Shown one piece after another: positions 34,000 through 47,335 of a stretch of DNA of 64,000 nucleotides (position 1 is its first letter; each line of letters opens with the position of its first letter). The notes below the pieces were generated by a model. It was not told the DNA's origin. It ran no database searches and saw nothing but the letters and a program-made list of their open reading frames with translations. This stretch comes from Liolophura sinensis. Its lineage: Eukaryota > Mollusca > Polyplacophora > Chitonida > Chitonidae. The stretch covers positions 16,811,127 through 16,875,126 of the forward strand of contig NC_088297.1 in NCBI RefSeq assembly GCF_032854445.1. Direction: 5' to 3'. Both the position numbers and the translations under genes were made by a program.

Positions 34000-36400
34000 G
34001 CATATATTACTCATAACGAAACTGTAGTTTTAGGTTTACACGTACATACGTGTGCGTTGGTCGTGTTTTCTATTGGTCATCCTGTGGTATAGCACCACCG
34101 GAGGTCGCGGATTGACAATTTGACCCTTCCTGCATGCACGAAAATTTTCAGACAACGGGAGCCCAATTACCTCGGCGTTTGAGAGGCACTTGTTTGTCTT
34201 AGATCCTTCACGTGAGTGCTGGCAAAACCGCGTCCTTTTATGACGACAAACAGATAGGCTATTGTTAGCGCTTGCGATCAAAAGCTCTCAGCACAACTTT
34301 TACCGCCCACCGGATTTTTGCAGCGCCGTTTCACGACCGGGGCGTTTTCTCCTAGAGAGTTGACTCTTCTAACGTTAGTACAATGGTGGGCTGGTTTACC
34401 TAGCGGATTTAGCTATGTGTCGGGGACAATGGCGGTAGGGATAAGTAGTTATTAAACTGTCTTGAAGGTCATACCCCGAGATCTCACGACACAGGAAGTC
34501 ACTGACAACGAGACTACAAAGTCCTTTTAACGCACTTCACTGTCGGATAGACCAGTAGCTGAATAAACAAAGCTTGAGGTCAAATTTCAGTATAAGAAAC
34601 TTTTACCCGAATTCGTCATTTGTTTTCATATCGATCCACACACACTATGATACGTTTTGAAGGAAGGCTATATCATCAAATCGGTTTTTGGTAAATACGA
34701 TGTAATCAAATTTATTTGATTGTAATCTTTACAAACTTGTTTCATATCGTATTCTTGCTAGCTCATTCGTACATAACGTTGTTCTTGTTTCAGCCTATCT
34801 TGGATCTCTGGAAAATGATATTGTATGTTGATTCCAAGAAAATGATCACTTCTTTAATTATTTTTTGTTGGCCAGTTAAGGTATATGTACAAAAATGTAA
34901 TTTGGATGTATGTATATAGCTAAACAAATTCATGCTTGAAGTTGTTACAAAACTTTTACCCTTTGGTAATTTAGGGCTCTTCAAATATATTTTGTGATTC
35001 GGTGTTTCTACGCTCCGCGTATAAATGTTAAACATGTGTATTCGTTTGATTTTAACAATGCTATCGCTTATGAATTATTTAACATCACACGCAATAATAA
35101 ATGTTTCAATGTTGTACACGTGTATTTGTATTATGTTTACACTATTTTCGTAAAATTACGTAACATTACAAAATATGGGTGTGTAAATGCTGTACATGTG
35201 TTGTTCTTAGGCCTGTCTTATTTCTAAAACTTTTTTGTTTATAAAAAAGACTGTAATATAATTTCTACGAACACAAACATGTGTTTGATTTGCTGCTTTC
35301 CTGAACTCTTATACATTTATGTGAATGAGAAGTAAATATATTATAGGAGTGCAAGCAGCATAATCCTGACTGCAAAACAACTAGTCTGGGCTGGGCATGC
35401 GCAAACAACAGACTGTTCTTTCAGAGACAATTCTGAGATAGGAGATCAATTTGTAGGCTATGGAAAGGGTTTGTTTGCGATCTTCGCTTTATGGGGTAAC
35501 AGACTGTGTTCGTGGATTGCGGTAGGCTCCGATTAACAGGGGTAGGGCTGAGTGTATTGGGCTGATCCCCCTATGGAGGGGGGGACAGTTGCCATACACA
35601 CGACATGCATTACCCTCGTATCATAATCCTTTCTTCCATGATAATCCGATTAAGAACAAAGCGACCCGCGTATATGGTCCGGATACTGCTTCATTACTTT
35701 TGCCAGTTTGATGATTTATTTTTTCTAAATTTACCCAAATACTAAAATGGGGTTAAAAATAAAAAAGCAAAAAAGGCGTAAAAAAAAAAGATTTTTATAG
35801 GGTAATGTCATCGAATGATTTTTAGCAATGCTTTTCTCCGTTTGTTTGGTTTAATTCAAGCGTTGTTGTCGTTCTCGATCCTATTTTTGCTTTCCACATG
35901 AATGAACACGTTATTGTTTCCTAAGATTTTGCATTTTGAAAGAAACTTTAAATGATAAAAGTATGGACTAATCTTGATCGACTCGGATTCAAGTATCTTG
36001 TAGGTCTTAGTGGATTTAATAATAATATTCAATAACAATATTTAATAATCATATGAAGCCTATGTTTACGTCAAGCCAGCTTTTCGTATTTAAGAACAGG
36101 TCATATACACTGCTAGAAATTCTGGTAAACGTTCGGCCAATGTATACGTCTTACACATACTGAGTAAATGTATACCTTTTACGGTAATCATTTCACATTT
36201 ATAAGATGAATTAAGGCACATGTATTTTACTTGAAATAGTAATCTTTTTAAAATGCGTAAGTAAGAGTCAGTAAACATGACCATGTTCACGTATGGGTAT
36301 GTCCCATTCTTCACTCGTATTGGTGGACGTTTATACTTGGCCATGTAATAGGCTTTAGTTTTTTTTTGTTTTTTTTTTTAAACTGCGTATATCAAATCAT
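34000..36400. other. Intergenic, no gene seen
   Basis: AT-rich. Nothing recognised apart from A- and T-runs (35776-35790, 36361-36380). Confidence 0.5.
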
Positions 36401-36401
36401 T

Positions 36402-36666
36402 AGGGGCCTCCGTGGCTCAGTCGGTTAGCGTGCTATCGCAGCGTAATGACCCAGGAGCCTCTCACCAATGCGGTCGCTGTGAGTTCAAGTCCAGCTCATG
36501 CTGGCTTCCTCTCCGGCCGTACGTGGGAAGGTCTTGCAGCAAACTTGCGGATGGTCATGGGTTTCCCCCGCGCTCTGCCCGGTTTCCTCCCACCATAATG
36601 CTGGCCGCCGTCGTATAAGTGAAATATTCTTGAGTACGGCGTAAAACACCAATCAAATAAATAAAA
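36402..36666 (+). mobile_element. SINE family A, full length, well preserved
   Basis: Starts 'ggggcctccgtggctcagtc' and carries an intact A box, the B box at about 36479-36492, 'cggccgtacgtgggaaggtc', 'gccgccgtcgtataagtgaa' and 'gagtacggcgtaaaacacca' with an (aaat) tail. One of the copies closest to the apparent consensus, so probably young. Confidence 0.95.
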
Positions 36667-36669
36667 GAA

Positions 36670-38530
36670 TTAAGTCATTACTTTCCTAAAGTAAATAAGC
36701 CTATGCAGACCTGCACCTTTTTCAGTAAACGTTTACGGGGAAAAGTTTAACAGTGTACACAATTAAACACGAGGCTCGGGCATGAACAGCGAATCTGTGG
36801 ATTCCCTTAGCCGCCTGAAGACATTGTGAAAATAAGACGTCCGCGGGCTCAATTGTCTTCCATCAATGTGATGTGTATATTTGTGCGTCATATACTGGGA
36901 AGACGTAAGAAACTTTCAAAAGGCAGTCTATATAAAAATATACCGCCAATGTATAAGTGAAAAACCTTTGAGAATCACCCAATGGAGATTATTAGACATC
37001 CAGGTTAGCAACTAAACCAGAAAAGGATTTAATGGAAAATGGTATATTTGAAACTGACGTTGCAGTGATAAATCTATCACCTTCAACATAGTGAAAGTTA
37101 TACCCGGGGACAAGTTATATATGCAGGGTCCCAAGTGCGGGATAAGCTGCACCACGGACTAGAACAGCCTTTTTTAACCCCTCATTCAAACCAGCTAGGC
37201 TCGTTTTTAAGGACTGTTACATTTTTATTAGAGTAGATGTGACCGGATTCACAAAGGTGATGGAATAGTACGAAATTGAGTATAACATCATAACGTAAAA
37301 CAACAATCAAATAAATAAATGTAACATTAAGAGGCATGCTGCCTTATTCAACCATCTTGTCAGTTTAACGTCAGAACGCTTCCTGTGTGTAGTTTTAAAA
37401 ATGAAGTCATAGTTCTCGTGTCGGAAAAGGAGTCACTTAAGTCGTTCAAATTAAGACTGTTCCAGTTAAGCGATTTCTGGTATGATTCCCCTGCAGTTAG
37501 CGCAGTTTGCTTGTTTACTTGTGGTTTAATGTTGCGGCCGACGTTATCTTGGATAACTTTTATTCTTTCTGCAACATGATCATCATATAATGCCGACATA
37601 TAAATTTACAGCGCTGCCTCGCTTGAACAACACATATCGAGGACACCGGACCAGCCCCCAGGGAGGCAGGCTTGGGTCTTTATCACATTGCATTTCACTC
37701 CATCAAAATTCAGATTTTTTTTTGAAATAAACATACGTGTCTTACGTCTTTGGTTCTTTTTATTTTAATATATTCAAAGATCAGGTGAGTTTTTTTTCCA
37801 AAGTGGTGACGCGAAGTGACATAAAACAGGATAAAGCAAGTGACGGTATCCCGCCTGTCATAGAACTTCTATAAAGACTTTGCCATGACGAATCTTTGTG
37901 GGTCAGCATACATACTTAACACCGCTTTTCGTCCTACCGGAACAGCACCAGGATTTAACGGCAGGTAAACAAACCCAACAGTGAGTAAAATATAGGCAAA
38001 AGGTAGCGGCTTGAGTGCTAACGAGGTGCATGAACGAGATCAAAGACACTGAGGTGGGCACCGGTACGGTATAACACACCTCTGCTATTAGAGGCCGTCT
38101 TTGATGTTATCCTGAAATTACCTGCCGAAGATCAAAGCGCCCCGACAGGTATATCATCTTCTGTCATATTCCTTGTCTACACCTGTCCGAAAATGGCATA
38201 TTGTAAAAGTTTTATGTCTTTCACTTATCAACCGTGTGTTTACTATTTATCTCATATAGGGCTCATATCTGACTGGGCCTTGCGCTAAAACCTGAAAGGC
38301 AGCCCTTATACTGCTTCCTATATGACGTTTAACGCTCGAATTCTATTCAACGGTCTATCTCGCTCCTAACTCTCCAACCTGTCCAAGGCTCTATAAGTAA
38401 ACACACTGCCCCGCAATCTCCGTTAACCCGCCACGATTCGTCTTAATTTTCTACCAAACTACAAGTGTCCGGAAATACTTGAAAAACGAAGATGAGATAT
38501 AAGTGACAATATATTTACCTTTGATGTTAG
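36670..38530. other. Intergenic, no gene seen
   Basis: A decayed SINE is possible at 36830-36990, and a lone SINE-tail remnant (cgtaaaacaacaatcaaata) lies at 37297-37319. No exons recognised. Confidence 0.4.
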
Positions 38531-38540
38531 TCTGGTCGAT

Positions 38541-38596
38541 ATTTATTTATTTATTTGATTGGTGTTTCACTCCAAAATATTTCACTTATACGACGA
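38541..38596 (-). mobile_element. SINE family A tail fragment
   Basis: 'tttatttgattggtgtttca', then 'aatatttcacttatacgacg', interrupted by (ga)n. Confidence 0.75.
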
Positions 38597-38599
38597 GAG

Positions 38600-40740
38600 A
38601 GAGAGTACCATTATGTAAACTCATAAATGAAAATGTAACACATAAACCGAGGAATATAAATCAATCAATCAATCCATCCCTTTTTTTGTATATTTGAAAA
38701 GCCTGTTTGTTTGTTTTTTAACTGGGGACACATGGATTTAAATTACATGATGGTCTTTCTTTAAAATGCTCAAAGTTGTGACTTTAGTACGTGGACAAAA
38801 AACTCTCTTAAAGCTATGCCTGTATTTCAAACCTCCCACTATAGACGGCTGGTTCGACATGCACGTTCCCTGCTTGCTAGGTAGATCAAGGCCTCTATCG
38901 CTCTACTGTGGGAATGATTCATTTGTTGAACAAGTGTTTACACTCGACTAAACAATAACTCTTTTAAAACGAAGACGTCTCTTGGCTGGGGGAAACAGGA
39001 CAGAACTCGTAGTCAAAGAAATCGACCTCCAATCAAACACTACCCCCAACTCCCACCCAACACCCTCTTACCTGCTACCTAACAAACTTAGGCAGGCAAA
39101 CAAACTTAGGGGCTGCGCAGAAGAATTTCGAACAAATTGATTAAGGAACTTAACTATCTATTTAATGAATTGGCTTTAAGGTACTTGCACCTCGTCACAT
39201 AACTCACAACAAACGAGCTTTTTGTTCAAAACACGGATTCACTGAGTGCTATTGAAGGACAATGTACCAGTCAGAGTGTCTATTTTACGCCAGTGTATCA
39301 TTGACCAACGTCTTTCGTCTCGGTCGATTTATCCTTTTCCTGCTTTAAGTCCTGTCTTTATTTCGAGTAGGCTCGAACTCCCCGTGTCTTTGTTGGCCCA
39401 TGTTTATGATTGTTAGTTCTATCTATCCCGTTTCACTCGGGCAGGTAAAAAGTGGGCGTTTCTAATTCCACTAGAAGTGATATGGGTGTTGTGGGGGAAA
39501 TGTTCAGCCAGTTGAATTTTCACAAACGCTCGGGAATTGTGCGTTATGGTCGGTAATCTGTGTTAAAAGGTGAATCCTTGTGATTGCTGCCTTTGTTAGC
39601 TTGATACTTGTCACAGAGGCGTTAAAATAGTGACGGAGATCGGTCGGTGCACGGCACAACGTCAGGCCCATCGCGCAACAATGTGTCAGAGGACAAAAGT
39701 AGTGTGACCCCCCATAACAGAGGTACAATAGACTTTCGAAGTACCGGGGCGCGCGCCCGATGGCTTTACCATGGGAGTAAAACCCGACACAGTGGTTTCT
39801 CCGGGGTGCGAAACTGTGGCTTGTTTATACAACCTATCGTAAACGACGTGATCAAAGCAAACAAGAGCAGGTTTTATGCGTTTTTTAAGACAGGCGTCTC
39901 CGCCGAACTATAACAGGATTTGGCTTGTGATATTTAAAAAGCTCCCCTCTTCTTCGCTATGCACCGAAGTATGTGTATATATGTATGTATACATATAGTT
40001 TGTTATGTTTTTAGATCTACGTGTGTGGTCAACTGTGATCTGTTGTTAGGCAGTAAAGAAAATATAAATTCCCTTGATGAAGGCAGAAGATCACTATATA
40101 TATACAGTTCAGGGACATCCTCAGATGAAAGGTGAAAAGGATAGGCATGTATTTTGCACTGTGGCCTGCTATGTTAAAACTTTATGGAGATTAAAGTGCT
40201 TGCATTCCAATCAATACATCACAAGAGACATGCGCTCAGTACCTTTCTGGGAAATGTAGGGAATTATCAGGAATCCGCTGTTGCCATCTTTCTCCAGGCC
40301 GAACTGTCGGCTATAAGCCAGATAGCTGTTTCAGTTGGCGCATCAATGCGCATGAGCAAAACGGCTCATGCGTGGGATAAACAAAAGTACATGGTAAATC
40401 ATGCCTATGCTACAACATAACAGACCCGAACAAAAAATAAATATTCAGCCCAGTTCTAATTTGTATGTGTATTTTTGTATGATTTTCGACTTGAAAAGAT
40501 GATAGCACATTTAATGTCTTTGCTGTCACAAAGTTTCGCATGAAATGCGATATGTCTGTCGAGGTTTTTAATGCTTTAACCTAGACACAAGGGCGTGTTT
40601 GTCGCACAGCGAAGAAATCTCGGCCATGCGCACTGAAAGTAGATATCTACCTTATAGGGGGTCGACGGTTCACTCTCGTGTAATCTTACATGAAGTTCAC
40701 TACAGACCACTTTCACTTTTTAGCAGTATGTTCCTTGTCA
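38600..40740. other. Intergenic, no gene seen
   Basis: Unique-looking sequence. Short ORFs at 39504-39913 on both strands lack support. Confidence 0.45.
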
Positions 40741-40744
40741 CACG

Positions 40745-40880
40745 CGGGAAGGTTCGTCAGTAGCTTGCCAAATGTCAGTGTGTATTATTTCCCGGAACAC
40801 TCCGGTTTGTTGCGCCCATAAAAGTGACATCCCATCCTATTTGAACAATTCGTGGGTATGGCATTGAACAACAAAAGTTT
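40745..40880 (+). mobile_element. SINE family C fragment
   Basis: 'cgcgggaaggttcgtcagta' and 'gcttgccaaatgtcagtgtg', then 'ggaacactccggtttgttgc', parallel to the blocks at 33850-33920. Tail degraded. Confidence 0.5.
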
Positions 40881-41024
40881 TTAAAAACATTCTAATGGTG
40901 TAGTAGTATAAAGCGACTCTTTAGAAGGATATTAAATCATAAGTCAGTTCACAAAGTAATAGTTTTGCTTATGATTGTTTTTATTTTGTTTGACCGGTTT
41001 CCTTCTGGTCCCCCAACACTCCTT

Positions 41025-41834
41025 CGGTTATGGAATAATACCATATCTCCGTCATGAAAAAATACCATATCTCTATCGTGAAAAAACACCATATCTCGGT
41101 CATGGAATAATACCATATCTCCATCATGAAAAAATACCATATCTCGGTTATGGAATAATACCATAGCTCCGTCATGAAATAATACCATATTTCCGTCATG
41201 AAAGAATACCATATCCCCTTCATGGAATAATACCATATCCAGGTTATGGAATAATACCATATTTCCATCATGAAAAAAGACCATATCTCCGTCATGAAAG
41301 AATACCATATCTCGATCATGAAAGAATACCATATCTCCGTCATGAAATAATACAATATCTCGGTTATGGAATAATACCATATTTCCTTCATGGAATAATA
41401 CCATAGCTCCGTCATGAAATAATACCATATCTCCGTCATGAAAGCATATCATATCTCCGTCATAAAATAATACAATATCTCGTTTATGGAATAATACCAT
41501 AGCTCCGTCATGAAATAATACCATATCTCCGTCATGAAAGAATACCATATCTCCGTCATGAAAGAATACCATATCTCCGTCATGAAAGAATACAATATCT
41601 CGGTTATGGAATAATACCATAGTTCCGTCATGAAATAATACCATAGCTCCGTCATGAAGTAATACCATATCTCCGTCATGAAAGAATACCATATCTCGGT
41701 TATGGAATAATACCATATCCAGGTTATGGAATAATACCAAATCTCGGCCATGAAAAAATACCATATCTCCGTCATGAAAGAATACCATATCTCCGTCATG
41801 AAATAATACAATATCTCGGTTATAAAATAATAAC
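41025..41834. repeat. 24-bp minisatellite with two interleaved unit types
   Basis: About 34 copies of a 24-bp unit. Two main types alternate: 'ccatatctccgtcatgaaag' plus 'aata', and 'ccatatctcggttatggaat' plus 'aata'. Because 24 is a multiple of three, several frames stay open for hundreds of codons; the longest is 295 codons on the minus strand with an eight-residue repeat like MVFFHDGD. No promoter, splice site or signal peptide supports translation. Confidence 0.95.
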
Positions 41835-41839
41835 ATTAA

Positions 41840-42600
41840 GTTTCCAGAAAGCTTCCAGCTCTTGTGATCCGGCTTATGTTCATAGTTGGATACATGACAG
41901 AAGACTTACATCATGCTGTACCAATACAAATGACATTAAGTAACCCTACCAATGTTTTAATGTTTAATTAAGTCACCTAATGTCATCATTGCACAAGGGC
42001 GCCGTGTACAAACTAATAATAAAATGTTTAAGATTTAAAGAAGATGTTAATGAATACAAGTACATAGGAAATCATTACATGAGATACCGATTAACCCCTC
42101 CCCCATATCCCCTCCCCTACCTCCTTTCAGTCTCCAAACCCACCTATCCTCAAAATGTTTTTCCCACAAAATTTAATTTTCTTTTTCTACCCTACATTTA
42201 CCTCACGTGGGTATGTTAAGCCCTTCCAGGCCATTGGTTGAGATAATTTAAGTGACTTTAAGTGACCCGCGACACTTGCTATTTTCGCCTCCAACACAAA
42301 AGAACCCCTCGCTTCCGTCTGTCATACGATAGCCTGCGGAACAATGTCTGATCAACAAAATTTGTCGGGTTTTTGTTCACTGCGACAAAGGCGTGTAAAT
42401 CACCCCGAGTTAATTTAGGGCAACAACGGAAGCCCTTCTGCCTGGATTCATTGACGTATCTAAAATACAGGGACATGAGACCCGCTATACATGTATATAT
42501 AAAACGAGAGCCACTTTTACTTCTAACTACAGTGCACAACTGAATGCACACTTGAGTATGGCTCTGGATTCATTCTTGGCCTTTGGCAGGGATTTCTCAT
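41840..42600. other. Intergenic, no gene seen
   Basis: A C-rich stretch at 42100-42150 and a 90-codon minus ORF without splice or similarity support. Confidence 0.45.
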
Positions 42601-42604
42601 AAAC

Positions 42605-42737
42605 GGTCAGCCTGCGGAGGGCCGTGGGTTTCCCCCGGGCTCTGTCCGGTTTCCTCCCACCATAATGCTGGCTGTCGCCGTACAAGTGAAATATTCTTGA
42701 ATAAGGCATAAAACACCAATAAAATAAATAAATAAAA
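42605..42737 (+). mobile_element. SINE family A, 3' half
   Basis: 'cagcctgcggagggccgtgg', 'ctctgtccggtttcctccca', 'gtacaagtgaaatattcttg' and a '(aaat)n' tail. Confidence 0.88.
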
Positions 42738-42739
42738 GG

Positions 42740-45450
42740 CCGACGGCGCGCTGCGAACCATTTAGATAGTCTTTCGTTTGTGGCAAGTCATTCGTCTTAA
42801 ACTACTGATGGCGTTTCAATGTGTGCCTCACACGTGGTAAAGTTCGTGAAAATTTGTATTAATCAACAATTTAATCTGTCAATCAATCAGGAAAGAAATC
42901 AATGAACAAAGAAAGCAATAAATCAATAAATCACGTTAGTACATATCTTTTCAAGGTTAGATCGTTTTGATACTGAGTTCATAAAGTTCATGGTAATTCT
43001 GATTAGCGACTGTATTCGTTATCGTGCTTATGCAACATTCGTTTGACGAATTCGAAAAGCGTTTTGACAATTCATATATAAACCCCTTTAAGCACTTTGT
43101 TGCGATGTTTTACTTGTATAGAACTTTGCTTATGCCGTGACGTAACTGGCTATAAATTTACTCAGAATTAAGAGAGCTTTTTTTGTCACCAAAAATGCGC
43201 TATATCCCATATTGAGGCCAGATTATTATGGAGAAGCAAACTAAACGTGGATGCCATTTACTCACATCGTAAAGGCCGCTGGGGTGAAGGAGGGGGTAGA
43301 TTTTGAAAATCGGCATATAGCACTCACCCACCCTCTCGCCTCTAGACTGCTCTGTGATAGTCTGTTTTGAAACCGTGACAGTGTTAGTGTCGGAGAAATT
43401 CTCCAGACCTCAGAGGTCAGTCTGGGGTCATCCGGTGGCCATTGTCCCTCTATCTAAGACAACGGTAGCGTGGTTCACGATAACAACAGCCATAAAGATT
43501 ACGCCGAGTTATCGTCTAGTTCCACTTTACAGCCCAGCCTTTGATAGCCCCGAGGCAATTAGTCTTCTTTCAGAATAAATTCACAGCGTCAGCCAAGGCT
43601 GCACACTATGCCCAACATTTTTGTTTAACTTTTTTCTTCCTTTTTAAATTTTTTTTCAGCTTAGCCCATATTCCTCGGAAAATTCTGTACCCGGCATTTT
43701 CTTGTTCTTTTCTTACTTTTTTCTTACAGGAGTTTACATCATTTTATTCCGAGGCGAAGTAAAAGACCAATTTAATAAATAAGTAAAACAATTATTCTAC
43801 GGATAATTTTACACTAAAACACTAATTTCACATTCTTTCGTGATGTGTGTTTTTTATTCTACAATGCACACATGTACATGGCCTAGATACATGTAGAAAC
43901 CAGCATGTTTTGTCCAAGACACAGGAGAAACTTAAGTAGGCGTACAATCCAACACGCCCCGGTAATAAAATGACAGGGTTAACCCACGCTTGCATTGTTG
44001 GCATATTTACTTTTTAATTATATTGAAAATCGACAACAACAACATTCACGGGTTATGTATGACAACCTTTCTTAATGGTACCATGTACTGCTATCTTTCA
44101 TAACCGAGGGATATAGAATCATAAATACCATAGGAAGCGGAACTTGATAAATATGAATCCAGCTACCAGATGATTATCGGTGTAGGGTATTATAAAATAT
44201 CATGAATATTATTCAGTATTTATTCATGTGCATTATTTAGGTGGTCATATCATTGAATAACATTACACCTTGCACAGTTTCGACCTGGGTCAAGTTAGAT
44301 ATGAGCGATTTTACGTTCTGGAATTTGGATCCATGTAGGGCCCTGTCAACGTAATTATCCAGCAAGCTTGTGTAACGCGAAACCTGAATAGGGGTAAACA
44401 AAGTATGTGGAGGATTCGAAGCAGATTTTTTTTTACCTCAGCCAGAAATTAAAACGCTTATATTACAAGCTCTCTGTATAAGTCGCTCTGTCTGTCAGCT
44501 GGTCCGTTTGTCGGTCAGTCAAATTTAGACATGGTATCTTTTGACACGGTCCTTTCACTTAACCTGGGGGTTGAGTTCAAGACAACATCGATCTTTTTAG
44601 GGATGCCGCAGCTGTTGCGAACTTACGTTTGTTGTTGTTTTTTAATTCACTCAACTACCTTTTGTAAAATCAGACCTTCACATGGCACCACCTTATACAC
44701 AAACAATGGCCACAATTTCGGCACGGTATACAGTGTTGTAATGCACTGCGTATGACAGATGTCTGCCAGTGGCTCTCGCAGATGCTCCGCTCTCCCCATC
44801 CCCATCCCAGTCCCCAAATTTGGTAAGACCCGCTAGCCAGGCAAGTAGTTCCGGGGGCCGCGATTTACGCCCGACCCATTGTGATTAACGAGCCAGAGTA
44901 TAACCCGTTTAAATGTGGAAAACAAAGTACTTGCATTTTTTCCCGTGACCTAATGACTTGTTATCGCGCTTAGGAAAATTAAAACCTTTTTAGAACCTTC
45001 CCTTCGCACCCGAGTCAGCCGGGCACGCTGGGCGTCCCGCAGTAAATCTGTACAAGCAGCGTTTGGCCAAGGTATGCTATGTCACGACTTCGGCTCGGCT
45101 ACCACGGTAGATCACGGAACATGTCGGATACGCACCACTAAGGCTTGCGGTCACCAAGTACATGTATTGATCATCAAGACAGTGACACTGAGTAAGAATC
45201 TTTTTCAAGTGAAAGACAATAAAAAGACTTAAGTAATCCTTAAGTGAGTGACGATTGAAACTATAGTCCGAACTGAATAAGTGAAGAGCCTATTAGAATT
45301 GCAAGGTGGGATTTTATGACTTCTCACGCGACCCCTCCCCTATCCGCCACCCACCATTTCATCCTCACACCCTCAACACTATATTTAATACCATAGTTCG
45401 GATATTTCCTTTATATTGTGTGTAGCAACACCACCACCCCAACAGCTGTA
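42740..45450. other. Intergenic, no gene seen
   Basis: No exons, SINEs or arrays recognised over 2.7 kb. 44870-45010 is GC-richer and contains CATTGTG and AACAAAG (SOX/TCF-like cores), which is weak on its own. Confidence 0.45.
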
Positions 45451-45972
45451 GATCTGGGGCCCCTTCCATGAAAAAGCGGTCGCAATATTCTCCTCGGGCA
45501 ATTTCCATGACAGCATACAGTAAAGGGACATTCGTCAACTTGGTACATGCTCTTGACGCAGCAGTGCGACAGCTTTGTAGAACGTGTCACACGCGAACCA
45601 GACGTCAATGTAGGGAGCGGCGTCTAGATCTGACCAGCGAGATTTTATCCTGCATTAGAAAACCCACGTTCAGATAAGTTAAAACACTGACAATCATCGA
45701 AATGCACCCGATAAAAGAGTTTACGCCTTTTAACACAGGGGAGATAACTAAAAAAAATCACCCCCTCCAAAAAGTGTTTTTCGGGTTACTTGCCCCTAAT
45801 CTTAACGCATCCAAATGCATTTTTAGGGATGCACTCAGAACACGTAGCCAACGAAACAGGTCGCACACAACCAAATTATTCAAAGTTTCAGACATATCTG
45901 AACAGGTTTGCGTTTCGGAAAACCGGACTGAGAGACCTCTATCAGATGTTGCGTGGTAAAAGGCTGAATACT

Positions 45973-46203
45973 ACACTGAAAAAAAAAATAATGTTCTTTT
46001 TTTAACAGAGGGTCTGTTTTCTACTTGATGCTAGAATGTATTCTGTAATTGTACCAGATTAAAAATAACACACATGTTCTACTAATTAAACATAAAGATT
46101 CAATAAAACTAACAGGATTTTACATTGAATATGGCAGCTTGTTATTCTCTTATTACGTTATAACTCAAACAACAGACTTTCTGTTTTTCATTTTTTTCTG
46201 AAA
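45973..46203. mobile_element. MITE with long terminal inverted repeats (family D, copy 2)
   Basis: The left end 'cactgaaaaaaaaaataatg' and 'gaatgtattctg' inside mirror the right end 'aacagactttctgtttttca'. The interior 'aacacacatgttctact' and 'aacaggatttta-attgaatatg-cag' aligns with copy 1 at 12419-12676, same orientation. The right part of a short ORF overlapping the left end is not a gene. Confidence 0.78.
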
Positions 46204-46720
46204 AATATTTCTCGAAATGATTGAAACATGGCAGATAATTGTGTTCAGGAGTTAATAAATACCAGGCCTACATACAGAGAGATTTGCCACTGTGATGTTA
46301 TTAGTTTTCATTTCTGTACACCCTCAAGTACGGCTAGTTTCGCCAGAATGCATTGTGTTCGTGTTATGAACAGAAATGTCAGATTGTCTATTCCCGGTAT
46401 TGTATTCACCCGTCAATGTGGACTGGAAGTGTCTAAATGAGGAATAATTAAGAGGGCGTATCACTTCAATACACCTCTGTTAATATTTACGTCAGCGGGT
46501 ATTAAAACAACAATACTAATATTCTCTATATTATTCATTTAGACAACTAGATTTTTAAAAACATAGACGACCTGAAAATTAACAGGTGCGATAATTAATC
46601 ATATCTTGAGGATGTGTATAAATATAGATATATATATGTATATATTTATATACAGGAGAATTGTCTGAATTTTCTTCACTGTGCTGAAACTAAACGGTAT
46701 AAACCCCATATACCATGTTT

Positions 46721-46854
46721 TGTTTATTATTTGATTGTTTGTTTTACACAGTCCTCAAGAATATTTCACTTATACGAACGCGGCCAGCATCATGGTGGGA
46801 GGAAACCGGGCAGAGCCCAAGGGAAGCCCTCCACGACCATGTGCAGCTTGCTGT
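46721..46854 (-). mobile_element. SINE family A, 3' half
   Basis: 'ttatttgattgtttgtttta', 'tcaagaatatttcacttata', 'gcggccagcatcatggtggg' and 'aaaccgggcagagcc', ending at 'ccatgtgcagcttgctg'. Confidence 0.85.
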
Positions 46855-46985
46855 ACCCCATATAATGTATGACAATACTGACATCTATACTTTACGTCTA
46901 CGATAGGTCAATCCGTGTCAAAGACGTCGGAGACAGCCTGGGTCCAAACCTTTTCATCATTTTACGATGTAATGTCTCATTCAAT

Positions 46986-47032
46986 TTATCTATTAATTGA
47001 TTGGTGTTTTACGCCGTATTCAAGAATATTTT
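46986..47032 (-). mobile_element. SINE family A tail fragment
   Basis: 'attgattggtgttttacgcc' and 'gtattcaagaatatttta', cut off by the next repeat. Confidence 0.75.
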
Positions 47033-47332
47033 AGGGGGCGCTCTGCGGATAGCAGTCTGAATAGGATTCTGGTACATATCTCCATAAAAACTGCAACTAC
47101 AGACACCATTTGGTACAATAATGACACTTAATGCGGGCTACCGCCTGATGTCAAAAAGTCGCCCTTCTGACATCAAGGGAAGGGGGGAGGGGGAGCTTAT
47201 GCTGGCTAGCAGTCTGAATAGCAGTCTGGCCCATATCTCCAGAAATACTGCACCTACTTGGTACATTAATGACACGGAATGAGGATAATCACGTGATGCC
47301 AAAAATTCCCGTTCCTGATATCAGGGGGCACT
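47033..47332. repeat. Direct duplication, ~150-bp unit
   Basis: Two copies (about 47033-47190 and 47195-47332) share 'agcagtctgaatag', 'catatctcca-aaa-actgca' and 'tggtaca-taatgacac', then '-tgatgtcaaaaa' and 'ctgacatcaggg'-like ends. Diverged about 15-20 percent by eye. Unknown dispersed repeat or local duplication. Confidence 0.7.
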
Positions 47333-47335
47333 CAC

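Noticed and set aside
34036-34281. 81-codon minus ORF in a slightly GC-richer patch
   Set aside because: No splice sites, no recognisable motif, and length within chance expectation.
41025-41834. CRISPR-like array
   Set aside because: No spacers: units are directly adjacent, and the DNA is eukaryotic.
40949-41836. 295-codon minus-strand ORF
   Set aside because: Entirely a 24-bp tandem repeat; other frames are equally open and there is no promoter, signal or splice evidence.
45468-45677. 69-codon plus ORF starting MKKRSQYS
   Set aside because: The context begins 'ggggccccttccatgaaaaa', like the end of a MITE; no splice donor or motif supports coding.
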